A stretch of 6,939 nt of DNA from JBHJOF01 sp050330055 (GCA_050330055.1 JBHJOF010000045.1:1-6939), one strand, 5' to 3'. Positions 1-6,939 are shown, numbered from the stretch's first letter. Numbers and translations: made by a program. The notes: a model not told the origin generated them from the sequence alone.

Positions 1-1029
1 CTGCGGGGCGTGCCCGCGGCGCCAGTGGTCAAGGCCGACGCCTACGGCCTAGGCGCTGCCCGGGTCGGCCCGGCGCTGGCCCGCGCCGGCGCGCAGAGCT
101 TCTTCGTCGCCCAGATCGACGAAGGCATTGCCCTGCGCAAGGCGCTGGCCGACGACTGGCCTGACGCCGGGATCGCCGTCCTGGTCGGCCCGCTGCCCGG
201 CGCCGAGCGGGACTTTCTCGAACACAACCTGCTGCCGGTGCTGAACAGCCTCGAGGAGGTCGACCGCTGGCGCGCGCTTGCGGCGCGCGATGGCCGGCCG
301 CTGCAGGCGCTGCTGCATATCGACAGCGGCATGAGCCGGCTCGGCCTGCCGCCGGACGAAGTCGACCTGTTGGCCGATGATCCGGGCCGTCTGCAGGGCA
401 TCACGCTTGGCTGCGTAATGAGCCACCTGGCCTGCGCCGAGGCGGCCGGCAACCCGATGAACCGGCGGCAGCGCGAGGCCTTCGTCGCGGTACGGGCGCG
501 CCTGCCGGCGGCACCGGCGTCGCTTGCCAACTCCTCCGGTATTTTTCTCGGGCCCGACTACCACTTCGATCTGGCCCGCCCCGGGGCCGCGCTCTATGGC
601 GTCAACCCGACCCCGACAAAGCCCAACCCCATGGTGCAAGTGATTCGCCTGCAAGGGAAAATCCTGCAGGCGCGGACAATTGACGCTCCCCAGAGCGTTG
701 GCTATGGTGCGGCCCACCGCGCGCGGGCGGCCACGCGAGTCGCCACCGTGGGGGTCGGCTATGCCGACGGCTATCTCCGTTCGCTGTCGAACCGAGGGAC
801 GGCCTTCATCGAAGGGCAGCGCGTGGCGGTCATAGGTCGGGTATCCATGGACCTCATCACTCTGGACGTCACCGCCCTGCCGGAGCAGGCAACCCGGCCC
901 GGTACGCTGGTCGAGCTCATCGACCCGGAGCGCGGGCCCGATGCGCTGGCGGAACAGGCCGGGACCATCGGCTACGAGATCCTGACCGCGCTCGGCCGCC
1001 GCTATCACCGCATCTATCTGGCCGACTGA
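1..1029 (+). CDS. alr: Alanine racemase, 5'-truncated by the window edge
   Basis: PLP-dependent interconversion of L- and D-alanine in the cytoplasm, supplying D-Ala for peptidoglycan. The frame is open from base 1 (LRG then VPAAPVVKADAYGLG), so the GTG at 10 is internal. About 30 N-terminal residues are missing, because the PLP lysine (codon 31-33, in VVKADAYG) normally lies near residue 35-40. Visible family landmarks are HIDSGMSRLG (307-336 region), the catalytic tyrosine of GVGYADGY (codon 760-762) and GRVSMD (Met codon 847-849). Two positions differ from the Geobacillus enzyme by eye alignment. His (316-318) stands where that enzyme has its carbamylated Lys129. Lys (658-660) stands where Arg219 contacts the pyridine nitrogen. 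The stop is 3 nt before the next gene, which suggests co-transcription. The family assignment is secure; the true start lies outside the window. Confidence 0.97.
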   Translation: MRGVPAAPVVKADAYGLGAARVGPALARAGAQSFFVAQIDEGIALRKALADDWPDAGIAVLVGPLPGAERDFLEHNLLPVLNSLEEVDRWRALAARDGRPLQALLHIDSGMSRLGLPPDEVDLLADDPGRLQGITLGCVMSHLACAEAAGNPMNRRQREAFVAVRARLPAAPASLANSSGIFLGPDYHFDLARPGAALYGVNPTPTKPNPMVQVIRLQGKILQARTIDAPQSVGYGAAHRARAATRVATVGVGYADGYLRSLSNRGTAFIEGQRVAVIGRVSMDLITLDVTALPEQATRPGTLVELIDPERGPDALAEQAGTIGYEILTALGRRYHRIYLAD

Positions 1030-1032
1030 GAC

Positions 1033-1806
1033 ATGCCGATCCTGCAACCCCTGGGCCGGACCTTCCTGGCCTTCCTCGAAGCGACCGGTCGCATCATCAT
1101 CTTCACCTCGATTTCGGTGTCGCATTGCCTGCGGCCGCCGATCTATCCGCGCCTGATCGGGCGCCAGATGATCGAGATCGGCTACTACTCGCTGCCGGTG
1201 GTCGGCCTGACGGCGATCTTCACCGGCATGGTGCTGGCGCTGCAGAGCTACACCGGCTTCGCCCGCTTCTCGGCCGAGAGCGCGATCCCCAACGTGGTCA
1301 TCGTCTCGATCACCCGCGAGCTCGGCCCGGTGCTGGCCGGCCTGATGGTGGCCGGGCGGATCGGCGCCGCCATGGCGGCCGAGATCGGCACCATGCGCGT
1401 CACCGAACAGATCGACGCGCTCGACACGCTGGCGACCAATCCCTTCAAGTACCTGGTGGCGCCGCGCCTGATCGCCGGGCTCACCATGCTGCCGATCCTG
1501 GTGCTGGTGGCCGACATCATCGGCGTTTTCGGCGGCTACATGGTCTCGATCTTCAAGCTCGGCTTCAACCCCAGCATCTACATCCAGAACACCATCGACT
1601 TCATGGAGGCCCAGGACGTGATCTCGGGCCTGGTCAAGGCGGCCGTGTTCGGCTTCATCGTGACCCTGATGGGCTGCTATCACGGCTACCACTCGCGCGG
1701 CGGCGCGCAGGGTGTGGGCACCGCCACCACGAACGCCGTGGTCTCGGCTTCGATCCTGATCCTCTCCTTCAACTACTTCATCACGGAACTGTTCTTCGCC
1801 CGATGA
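1033..1806 (+). CDS. mlaE: MlaE-family ABC transporter permease
   Basis: Integral inner-membrane subunit of an MCE/Mla-type ABC transporter, a family that moves phospholipids or other lipids between inner and outer membranes. At 257 aa it is the usual MlaE length (~260). An amphipathic N-terminal stretch (1-45) precedes hydrophobic segments at roughly 50-72, 86-112, 145-172, 195-215 and 232-252. The family's conserved core is clear: RELGPVLAGLMVAGRIG (95-111) followed by AAEIGTMRVTEQIDAL (115-130). The ATG at 1033 lies 3 nt after the alr stop; there is no strong Shine-Dalgarno, so translation may be coupled to alr. Its stop overlaps the ATPase start in an ATGA. No MCE substrate-binding gene (mlaD) follows, so the exact substrate and partners are unknown. 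The mla name is given by family, not by proven function. Confidence 0.93.
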   Translation: MPILQPLGRTFLAFLEATGRIIIFTSISVSHCLRPPIYPRLIGRQMIEIGYYSLPVVGLTAIFTGMVLALQSYTGFARFSAESAIPNVVIVSITRELGPVLAGLMVAGRIGAAMAAEIGTMRVTEQIDALDTLATNPFKYLVAPRLIAGLTMLPILVLVADIIGVFGGYMVSIFKLGFNPSIYIQNTIDFMEAQDVISGLVKAAVFGFIVTLMGCYHGYHSRGGAQGVGTATTNAVVSASILILSFNYFITELFFAR

Positions 1807-2597
1807 CTGCGCCGCAGCGGCAGCCGGCCAAGATCGCCATCAGGGGGCTGTGCAAGGCCTTCGGCGACAACGTCGTGCTCGACGGCCTCGACCTCGATGC
1901 GCAGCCGGGCGAATCCCTCGTGGTGATCGGCGGCTCGGGCACCGGCAAATCCGTGCTGCTGAAGTGCATCCTGGGCCTGCTGCAGCCCGAGGCCGGCAGC
2001 ATCAAGATCGACGGCCAGGAAGTGGTCGGCCTGAGCGGCCAGGCGTTGCACGAGGTGCGGCGCAAATTCGGCATGCTGTTCCAGAACGCGGCGCTGTTCG
2101 ATTCCATGCCGGTCTGGCGCAACGTCGCCTTCGGCCTGATCGAGGGCCGCAAGATGGAGCCGAAGCAGGCCAAGACGATCGCCCTGGAGAAGCTGGCCAA
2201 CGTCGGCCTCGGCCCCGAGGTCGCCGAGCTCTGGCCGGCCGAGCTGTCCGGCGGCATGCGCAAGCGCGTCGGCCTGGCGCGCGCGATTGCCACCGAGCCG
2301 GAGATCATCTTCTTCGACGAGCCGACCACCGGGCTCGACCCCATCATGGGCGACGTGATCGACAGTCTGATCGTGAGCTGCGTCAAGGACCTGGGGGCGA
2401 CCGCGCTGTCGATCACCCACGACATGGACAGCGCGCGGCGCATCGCCAACCGCATCGCCATGCTCTACGGCGGCAAGATCATCTGGGTCGGGTCGACGGA
2501 TGAGATCGACCGCTCGAACAACCCCTACGTCGAGCAGTTCATCAACGGCCACGCCGAGGGCCCGATCCAGGTCGAGCCGCAGGCCAGTCCCGCCTAG
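1803..2597 (+). CDS. mlaF: MlaF-family ABC transporter ATP-binding protein
   Basis: Cytoplasmic ATPase that would power the preceding permease. It is 264 aa, near the usual length of the family. Visible motifs are Walker A GGSGTGKS (43-50), Q-loop Gln94 in MLFQNAALFDSM (the ALFDS form is typical of MlaF proteins), ABC signature LSGGMRKR (148-155), Walker B IIFFDEP with Asp172 and Glu173, the D-loop in TTGLDP, and switch His206 in ITHDMDSA. All catalytic residues are present. The frame stays open upstream to about 1125 inside the permease gene. The ATG at 1803 is chosen because the family N-terminus starts there and it forms the ATGA overlap with the permease stop, a classic coupling arrangement. 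After its stop comes the repeat-filled gap; I see no convincing factor-independent terminator there. Confidence 0.94.
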   Translation: MTAPQRQPAKIAIRGLCKAFGDNVVLDGLDLDAQPGESLVVIGGSGTGKSVLLKCILGLLQPEAGSIKIDGQEVVGLSGQALHEVRRKFGMLFQNAALFDSMPVWRNVAFGLIEGRKMEPKQAKTIALEKLANVGLGPEVAELWPAELSGGMRKRVGLARAIATEPEIIFFDEPTTGLDPIMGDVIDSLIVSCVKDLGATALSITHDMDSARRIANRIAMLYGGKIIWVGSTDEIDRSNNPYVEQFINGHAEGPIQVEPQASPA

Positions 2598-2645
2598 TGT
2601 CGGATTGCAGACATAGAGTGACTCATTTGACCCAAACGCACTTCT
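2598..2645. other. Short unique noncoding stretch after the mlaF-like gene
   Basis: The 48 nt between the ATPase stop and the repeats. It is noticeably lower in GC than the flanking genes. It contains only a tiny palindrome (GAGTGACTC, 2616-2624) and no stem followed by a T-run. I see no gene, terminator or clear promoter in it. Confidence 0.5.
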
Positions 2646-2667
2646 TGTCATTGCCGGGCTCGACGCA

Positions 2668-2683
2668 CGGCTGTCCGGCTAAG
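2668..2683 (+). repeat. Left terminal inverted repeat of the MITE-like element
   Basis: CGGCTGTCCGGCTAAG, 16 bp, a perfect inverted match to 2933-2948, 249 bp away. Confidence 0.85.
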
Positions 2684-2719
2684 GGCGCGCGGGTACCTTC
2701 CGTTGTCCGTTTTGTTGAT

Positions 2720-2843
2720 GCCCCCCTCCTTGACCCTCCCCCTCGAGGGGGGAGGGAAAATGAAGCGCGGCGGCTGTTTGTTCGCCTCCCTCCTCGAGGG
2801 GGAGGCGGCGCGCAGCGCCGGAGGGGGGCTGGCGCGAAGCGCC
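2720..2843. repeat. GC-rich nested palindrome block
   Basis: A perfect 10-bp inverted repeat, GCCCCCCTCC (2720-2729) with GGAGGGGGGC (2820-2829), encloses two hairpins built on CTCGAG: 2734-2756 (CCCTCCCCC arm, G-rich arm with one extra G) and 2784-2806 (GCCTCC...GGAGGC). Two copies of a small GGCGC-3 nt-GCGCC hairpin follow or overlap it (2807-2819 with loop GCA, 2831-2843 with loop GAA). Neither main stem is followed by a T-run on either strand, so these are not standard intrinsic terminators, although RNA folding here should be strong. From memory, CTCGAG-centred C/G-run palindromes of this type are dispersed in alphaproteobacterial intergenic DNA. The block lies in the core of the MITE-like element. 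Confidence 0.7.
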
Positions 2844-2875
2844 GCAAAAGTCCTTCGTCGATCCGAGTCCCGCTC

Positions 2876-2907
2876 CTGCCTACGAGGCAGCTACGACTGT
2901 TGCAACA
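2876..2907. repeat. Two adjacent small palindromes
   Basis: CTGCCT-ACG-AGGCAG (2876-2890) is a perfect 6-bp stem with a 3-nt loop. TGTTGCAACA (2898-2907) is a perfect 10-bp palindrome that overlaps the inner end of the right arm of the MITE-like element. Their role is unknown. The second could be a protein-binding site or simply part of the transposon end. Confidence 0.5.
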
Positions 2908-2932
2908 AAACCTTGCGACGGAACGCAGTCAG

Positions 2933-2948
2933 CTTAGCCGGACAGCCG
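2933..2948 (-). repeat. Right terminal inverted repeat of the MITE-like element
   Basis: CTTAGCCGGACAGCCG, 16 bp, the exact reverse complement of 2668-2683. Confidence 0.85.
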
Positions 2949-3077
2949 CAGGCTTGACCTGGCAATCCAGAGCCACAAGCACCACACGCTATGGCCTCTG
3001 GACCCCCCGATCGAGTCCGGGAGTAACAACTGCGGATAAAACGGCCACCGTGGCACACCTGCATGATTCCGGCTGCT

Positions 3078-3082
3078 AGGAA
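3078..3082 (+). promoter_or_regulatory. Ribosome binding site deciding the radA start
   Basis: AGGAA lies 7 nt before the GTG at 3090. The upstream in-frame ATG at 3063 has no comparable purine-rich sequence before it, which favours GTG 3090 as the start. Confidence 0.6.
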
Positions 3083-3089
3083 CGCCCGC

Positions 3090-4523
<1,434 letters not shown>

Positions 4524-4553
4524 ACCGCAGCGGCAGCAGGCGGGATCGCCGGA

Positions 4554-5219
4554 ATGGACAGCGCACCCATCAACGTGACCGACCTTGCGGTGATCGCCGT
4601 GGTCGTGGTCTCCGGCATCTTCGCCTTCGTGCGCGGTTTCGTGCACGAGCTGCTGGCGATCGGCGCCTGGATCGGCGCTGCCATCGTCACAGTCCTTGCC
4701 CTGCCCCACCTTCTGCCCTATGCGCGTCAGATCATCGCCGTCCAGCTGGCCGCCGACATCGGCGCCGGGGTGGCCTTGTTTCTCTTCGTGCTGATCGCGC
4801 TGTCGATCCTGACCCACTGGCTGGCGCGGCGGGTGCGCGAAAGCAGCCTGGGCGCCCTCGACCGCTCGCTCGGCCTGGTCTTCGGACTGCTGCGCGGCGC
4901 CGTGATCGTCTGCCTGGCCTGGATCGCCCTGCTCTGGGCCATCCCGCGCCAGGACCACCCGGACTGGATCACCGAGGCCCGGACTCGCCCCCTGGTGGAG
5001 CAGGGTGCCGAGGCCTTGATCGGCCTGCTGCCGGAAGGCACCCTGCCGGCCTTCGCCACCAAGTCGCAGGATGGCCTGAGCCAGCCTTTCGACGAGCTGG
5101 TGCGCCCCGGGGTCGCGCCCGCCCTGGACCGGGCAAAAGAGGCTTTACCGGCCGGGCGGTCGGGGTATAACGAGCAGGACCGAAAGGACATGCAGCGACT
5201 CTTCGATGCGTCTCAGTAG
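4554..5219 (+). CDS. cvpA: CvpA family membrane protein
   Basis: Inner-membrane protein of the CvpA family, named for a role in colicin V production in E. coli; its molecular function is still poorly defined and has been linked to envelope stress tolerance. It is 221 aa with four predicted membrane helices at about 8-27, 33-52, 66-90 and 105-130. The family signature SSLGALDRSLGLVFGLLRG (97-115) precedes helix 4. A soluble C-terminal tail of ~90 residues ends in YNEQDRKDMQRLFDASQ, the acidic/basic ending common in alphaproteobacterial members. GGGA (4542-4545) is the likely RBS, 8 nt before the ATG. It starts 30 nt after radA and ends 24 nt before purF. The cvpA-purF pairing is widespread and supports the assignment. 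Confidence 0.93.
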   Translation: MDSAPINVTDLAVIAVVVVSGIFAFVRGFVHELLAIGAWIGAAIVTVLALPHLLPYARQIIAVQLAADIGAGVALFLFVLIALSILTHWLARRVRESSLGALDRSLGLVFGLLRGAVIVCLAWIALLWAIPRQDHPDWITEARTRPLVEQGAEALIGLLPEGTLPAFATKSQDGLSQPFDELVRPGVAPALDRAKEALPAGRSGYNEQDRKDMQRLFDASQ

Positions 5220-5243
5220 GGTCACCGGGCAGGACGCCACGGA

Positions 5244-6698
5244 ATGTTGACTTCCCATCCGCTGGCCGACGACAAGCTGCACGAGGAGTGCGGCGTCTTC
5301 GGCATTTACGGCTTCGTCGACGCGGCCGCGCACAGCGCGCTGGGGCTGCACGCCCTGCAGCACCGCGGCCAGGAAGCGGCGGGTATTGTCAGCTTCGATG
5401 GCGAGCAGTTCCACGCCCACCGCGACCTTGGCCTGGTCGGCGACATCTTCTCGCGCCACGAGGTGATCGCCCGCCTGAAGGGCCACTGCGCCATCGGCCA
5501 CAATCGCTATTCGACCACTGGCGACACCGTGCTGCGCAACGTGCAGCCGCTGTTCGCCGACTTCGAGTTCGGCGGGCTCGCCCTGGCGCACAATGGCAAC
5601 CTGACCAACGCCTACCAGTTGCGCCGCCGCCTAGTGCGGCGTGGCTCGCTGTTCCAGTCGACCTCCGATACCGAGGTCATCGTGCACCTGATCGCGACCT
5701 CGCCCGCCGGCGGCCTGATCGACCGTATGGTCGACGCGCTGCGCCAGATCGAAGGCGCCTACTCGCTGGTGGCATTGACCGACAGCTGCGTGATCGGCGT
5801 GCGCGATCCGCTGGGCGTGCGGCCACTGGTGCTGGGCCGGCTCGACGCCGCCCACATCGTGACCTCGGAAACCTGCGCCCTCGACATCATCGGCGCCGAT
5901 TTCGTGCGCGACGTGGAGCCGGGCGAGATGGTCGTGCTCGACAGCTCCGGGGTGCATTCGCTGCGCCCCTTCCCGACGGCCCGGCCGCGCGCCTGCATCT
6001 TTGAGCACATTTACTTCGCGCGGCCCGATTCCGTGGTCAACGGCTCCAGCATCTATCAGGCGCGCAAGCGCATCGGCGCCGAGCTGGCGCGCGAGAGTCA
6101 CGTCGACGCCGACGTCGTGATCCCGGTGCCGGACTCCGGCGTGCCGGCGGCGATCGGCTACTCCGAGGCCTCGGGCATCCCCTTCGAGCTCGGCATCATC
6201 CGCAATCATTACGTCGGCCGCACCTTCATCGAGCCGGCGCAGCAGATCCGCCACCTCGGCGTCAAGCTGAAGCACAACGCCAACGCGCCGATGCTGAAGG
6301 ACAAGCGGGTCATCCTGGTCGACGATTCGATCGTGCGCGGCACCACCTCGATCAAGATCGTCGAGATGGTGCGCGCCGCCGGCGCGCGTGCAGTGCACAT
6401 GCGGATCGCGGCGCCGCCGACCACACACTCCTGCTTCTACGGCATCGACACGCCGGAGCGCAGCGAGCTGCTGGCGGCGCAGATGGACGTTCCGGCCATG
6501 GCCAAGCACATCGGCGTCGACAGCCTGGCCTTCATCTCGATCGACGGCCTCTACCGCGCCATGGGCGAACCCGGCCGCAACACCCTCGAGCCGCAGTTCT
6601 GCGATGCCTGCTTCACCGGCGACTATCCGACGCGACTGAGCGACCGCGACGGCAACGACGTGCCGAAGCAGCTCACCCTGCTGGCGGAGCTTGCGTGA
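5244..6698 (+). CDS. purF: Amidophosphoribosyltransferase (glutamine PRPP amidotransferase)
   Basis: Catalyses the first committed step of purine synthesis: PRPP plus glutamine gives 5-phosphoribosylamine, glutamate and pyrophosphate, in the cytoplasm. It is 484 aa. An N-terminal propeptide (1-15, ending HEE) precedes the nucleophile Cys16 in CGVFGI, so self-cleavage is expected as in Bacillus PurF. The Ntn glutaminase domain shows LQHRGQEAAGI, GHNRYSTTG (Arg88), AHNGNLTN (Asn117, Gly118) and STSDTEV (Asp142). The phosphoribosyltransferase domain has the PRPP motif VILVDDSIVRGTTS (356-369). Four cysteines (251, 397, 453, 456) match the spacing of the [4Fe-4S] ligands in Bacillus subtilis PurF (236, 382, 437, 440), so an oxygen-labile cluster is likely. 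AGGA (5231-5234) lies 9 nt before the ATG. It is probably co-transcribed with cvpA. Confidence 0.99.
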   Translation: MLTSHPLADDKLHEECGVFGIYGFVDAAAHSALGLHALQHRGQEAAGIVSFDGEQFHAHRDLGLVGDIFSRHEVIARLKGHCAIGHNRYSTTGDTVLRNVQPLFADFEFGGLALAHNGNLTNAYQLRRRLVRRGSLFQSTSDTEVIVHLIATSPAGGLIDRMVDALRQIEGAYSLVALTDSCVIGVRDPLGVRPLVLGRLDAAHIVTSETCALDIIGADFVRDVEPGEMVVLDSSGVHSLRPFPTARPRACIFEHIYFARPDSVVNGSSIYQARKRIGAELARESHVDADVVIPVPDSGVPAAIGYSEASGIPFELGIIRNHYVGRTFIEPAQQIRHLGVKLKHNANAPMLKDKRVILVDDSIVRGTTSIKIVEMVRAAGARAVHMRIAAPPTTHSCFYGIDTPERSELLAAQMDVPAMAKHIGVDSLAFISIDGLYRAMGEPGRNTLEPQFCDACFTGDYPTRLSDRDGNDVPKQLTLLAELA

Positions 6699-6752
6699 CG
6701 GTCGCGGGCGTGACCGCACCGCTGCGAGGCCCTTGCCCGAGACCGTGATGCG

Positions 6753-6939
6753 ATGATCGGACGACTCGCCAACGGCATCGCCGCCGCCCTCGGCGCCGCA
6801 GTCTTCGCCCAGTTCCCCGCGTTCTACCAGCAATACCTGCAGCGCCTCGGTGGACGGCTGGACCAGGCCAAGCTGGACGTCGCGCGCATCGCCCAGGACG
6901 CCACCATCCTGGGCCGCAGCGTGCAGGCCTACGTCGAGG
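6753..6939 (+). CDS. DUF2937-like membrane-associated protein, 3'-truncated
   Basis: An open frame of 62 codons running off the window end, starting at ATG 6753, 54 nt after purF. The visible protein begins MIGRLANGIAAALGAAVFAQ, a hydrophobic N-terminal segment (about 5-21), followed by FPAFYQQYLQRLGGRLDQAK. The 'Q-P-x-F-x-QQYLQRLGGxLDEA' pattern resembles, from memory, the start of DUF2937 family proteins, which are small membrane proteins of unknown function. The rest is charged and probably helical (LDVARIAQDATILGRSVQAYVE). No strong RBS is seen before the ATG, and the other nearby ATG and GTG codons (6745, 6748) hit a stop at once in their frame. GC-rich codon use matches the neighbours, supporting a real gene. 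The function is unknown and the family call is tentative. Confidence 0.62.
   Translation, partial: MIGRLANGIAAALGAAVFAQFPAFYQQYLQRLGGRLDQAKLDVARIAQDATILGRSVQAYVE

Larger units (their letters stand above)
2665..2950. mobile_element. MITE-like insertion with terminal inverted repeats, no transposase
   Basis: A ~286-bp noncoding segment. CGGCTGTCCGGCTAAG (2668-2683) is the exact reverse complement of CTTAGCCGGACAGCCG (2933-2948). Further inside, the left arm has TTCCGT (2698-2703) and GTTTTGTTG (2709-2717). The right arm has the complements ACGGAA (2918-2923) and CAACAAAAC (2903-2911), in the correct order and at nearly equal spacing. The imperfect inverted repeat is therefore about 50 bp per side. 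The flanks GGCTCGAC (2657-2664) and GGCTTGAC (2951-2958) match at 7 of 8 bases, consistent with an aged 8-bp target duplication, and the element splits an otherwise continuous palindromic repeat. It has no credible ORF, so it would have needed a transposase in trans. I cannot name the parent IS family. The outermost 2-3 bases do not match between ends, so the exact borders are uncertain. Confidence 0.6.
2646..3028. repeat. REP-like palindromic module, interrupted by an insertion
   Basis: The left part is TGTCATTGCCGGGCTCGAC (2646-2664); the right part runs from GGCTTGACCTGGCAATCCAG (2951-2970) to AGTAACA (3022-3028). Joined across the insertion they make a ~90-bp module of hairpins. ATTGCCGGG (2650-2658) pairs with CCTGGCAAT (2958-2966) with one G-T wobble around a CTYGA loop. 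CCAGAGCCA (2967-2975) pairs with TGGCCTCTGG (2992-3001) with one bulge. ACCCCCCGA (3002-3010) pairs imperfectly with TCCGGGAGT (3016-3024). The ends TGTCA and TAACA are near-complementary. From memory, palindromes of the TTGCCGGGCTTGAC...CCGGCAATCC type are widespread between genes of alphaproteobacteria and are sometimes mis-annotated as short ORFs. The pairing is seen directly; the family identity is recollection. Confidence 0.65.

Noticed and set aside
49..1692. Minus-strand open frame of 547 codons across alr and mlaE
   Set aside because: It lies antisense to two clear genes. Its low-complexity composition, rich in D, R, H, G and Q, is typical of a shadow frame in high-GC DNA.
2734..2806. 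The strong CTCGAG hairpins as intrinsic terminators for alr-mlaEF
   Set aside because: No T-run follows either stem on the + or - strand; the first is followed by AAAA. They may still slow RNA polymerase, but the terminator signature is absent.
2666..2950. Alternative reading of the insertion with a 2-bp CA duplication (2666-2667 and 2949-2950)
   Set aside because: It would leave GGCTCGAC and GGCTTGAC both in the restored site and would not rebuild the palindrome. The 8-bp duplication explains the flanks better, though it is not proven.
2703..2957. Plus-strand 84-codon open frame (MSVLLMPPSLTLPLEGG...) within the MITE-like element
   Set aside because: It is made of the same repeat block read in another frame. 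It does not resemble a transposase and is far too short to be one.
3011..3040. Possible radA promoter: TCGAGT (3011-3016), 18-bp spacer, GATAAA (3035-3040)
   Set aside because: Only 3/6 and 4/6 matches to the sigma-70 consensus, and the -35 lies inside the palindromic repeat. Too weak to annotate.
2597..3079. Plus-strand 160-codon open frame in the mlaF-radA gap
   Set aside because: It reads through the palindromic repeats (PPRGGGG and AQRRRGAGAKRRK-like strings), which often produce spurious annotated ORFs. There is no RBS and no protein-like composition.
6699..6716. CGGTC...GACCG inverted repeat just after the purF stop
   Set aside because: A 5-bp stem with an 8-nt loop and no T-run is expected by chance in GC-rich DNA.

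Overview
The window is high-GC, gene-dense DNA. Its gene order is alr - mlaE-like - mlaF-like - radA - cvpA - purF - DUF2937-like ORF, all on the + strand. This order, a Bacillus-type PurF with propeptide and iron-sulfur cysteines, and interspersed palindromes of the kind common in alphaproteobacterial genomes together suggest an alphaproteobacterium. Rhodospirillales or a relative is my best guess (inference; no marker RNA is present).

Layout. Positions 1-1029 hold the 3' part of alr (alanine racemase, D-Ala for peptidoglycan). After 3 nt comes a pair that overlaps by ATGA, a MlaE-type permease and a MlaF-type ATPase (1033-2597), which form the membrane and motor parts of a lipid-transport ABC system. 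Positions 2598-3089 are noncoding and full of repeats. Then come radA (3090-4523, recombination and repair ATPase), cvpA (4554-5219, four-helix membrane protein) and purF (5244-6698, first committed step of purine synthesis), with gaps of 24-30 nt that suggest one transcript. The window ends inside a small membrane-associated ORF resembling DUF2937 (from 6753).

How the genes fit together. alr and mlaEF look co-transcribed and share an envelope theme. radA-cvpA-purF is a housekeeping cluster whose members are not obviously linked in function, although cvpA is often found next to purF. No MCE-domain partner (MlaD) or MlaB/MlaC is present here.

The most unusual part is the 492-nt gap between mlaF and radA. 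By eye it is a nested set of repeats. A REP-like palindromic module (halves at 2646-2664 and 2951-3028) appears to be split by a ~286-bp MITE-like insertion (2665-2950). The insertion has a perfect 16-bp inner core of terminal inverted repeat, further matching arm segments, and a near-perfect 8-bp target duplication (GGCTCGAC / GGCTTGAC). Its core in turn carries a very GC-rich block of hairpins enclosed by a perfect 10-bp inverted repeat. I found no new protein-coding system; the coding genes are ordinary housekeeping genes.
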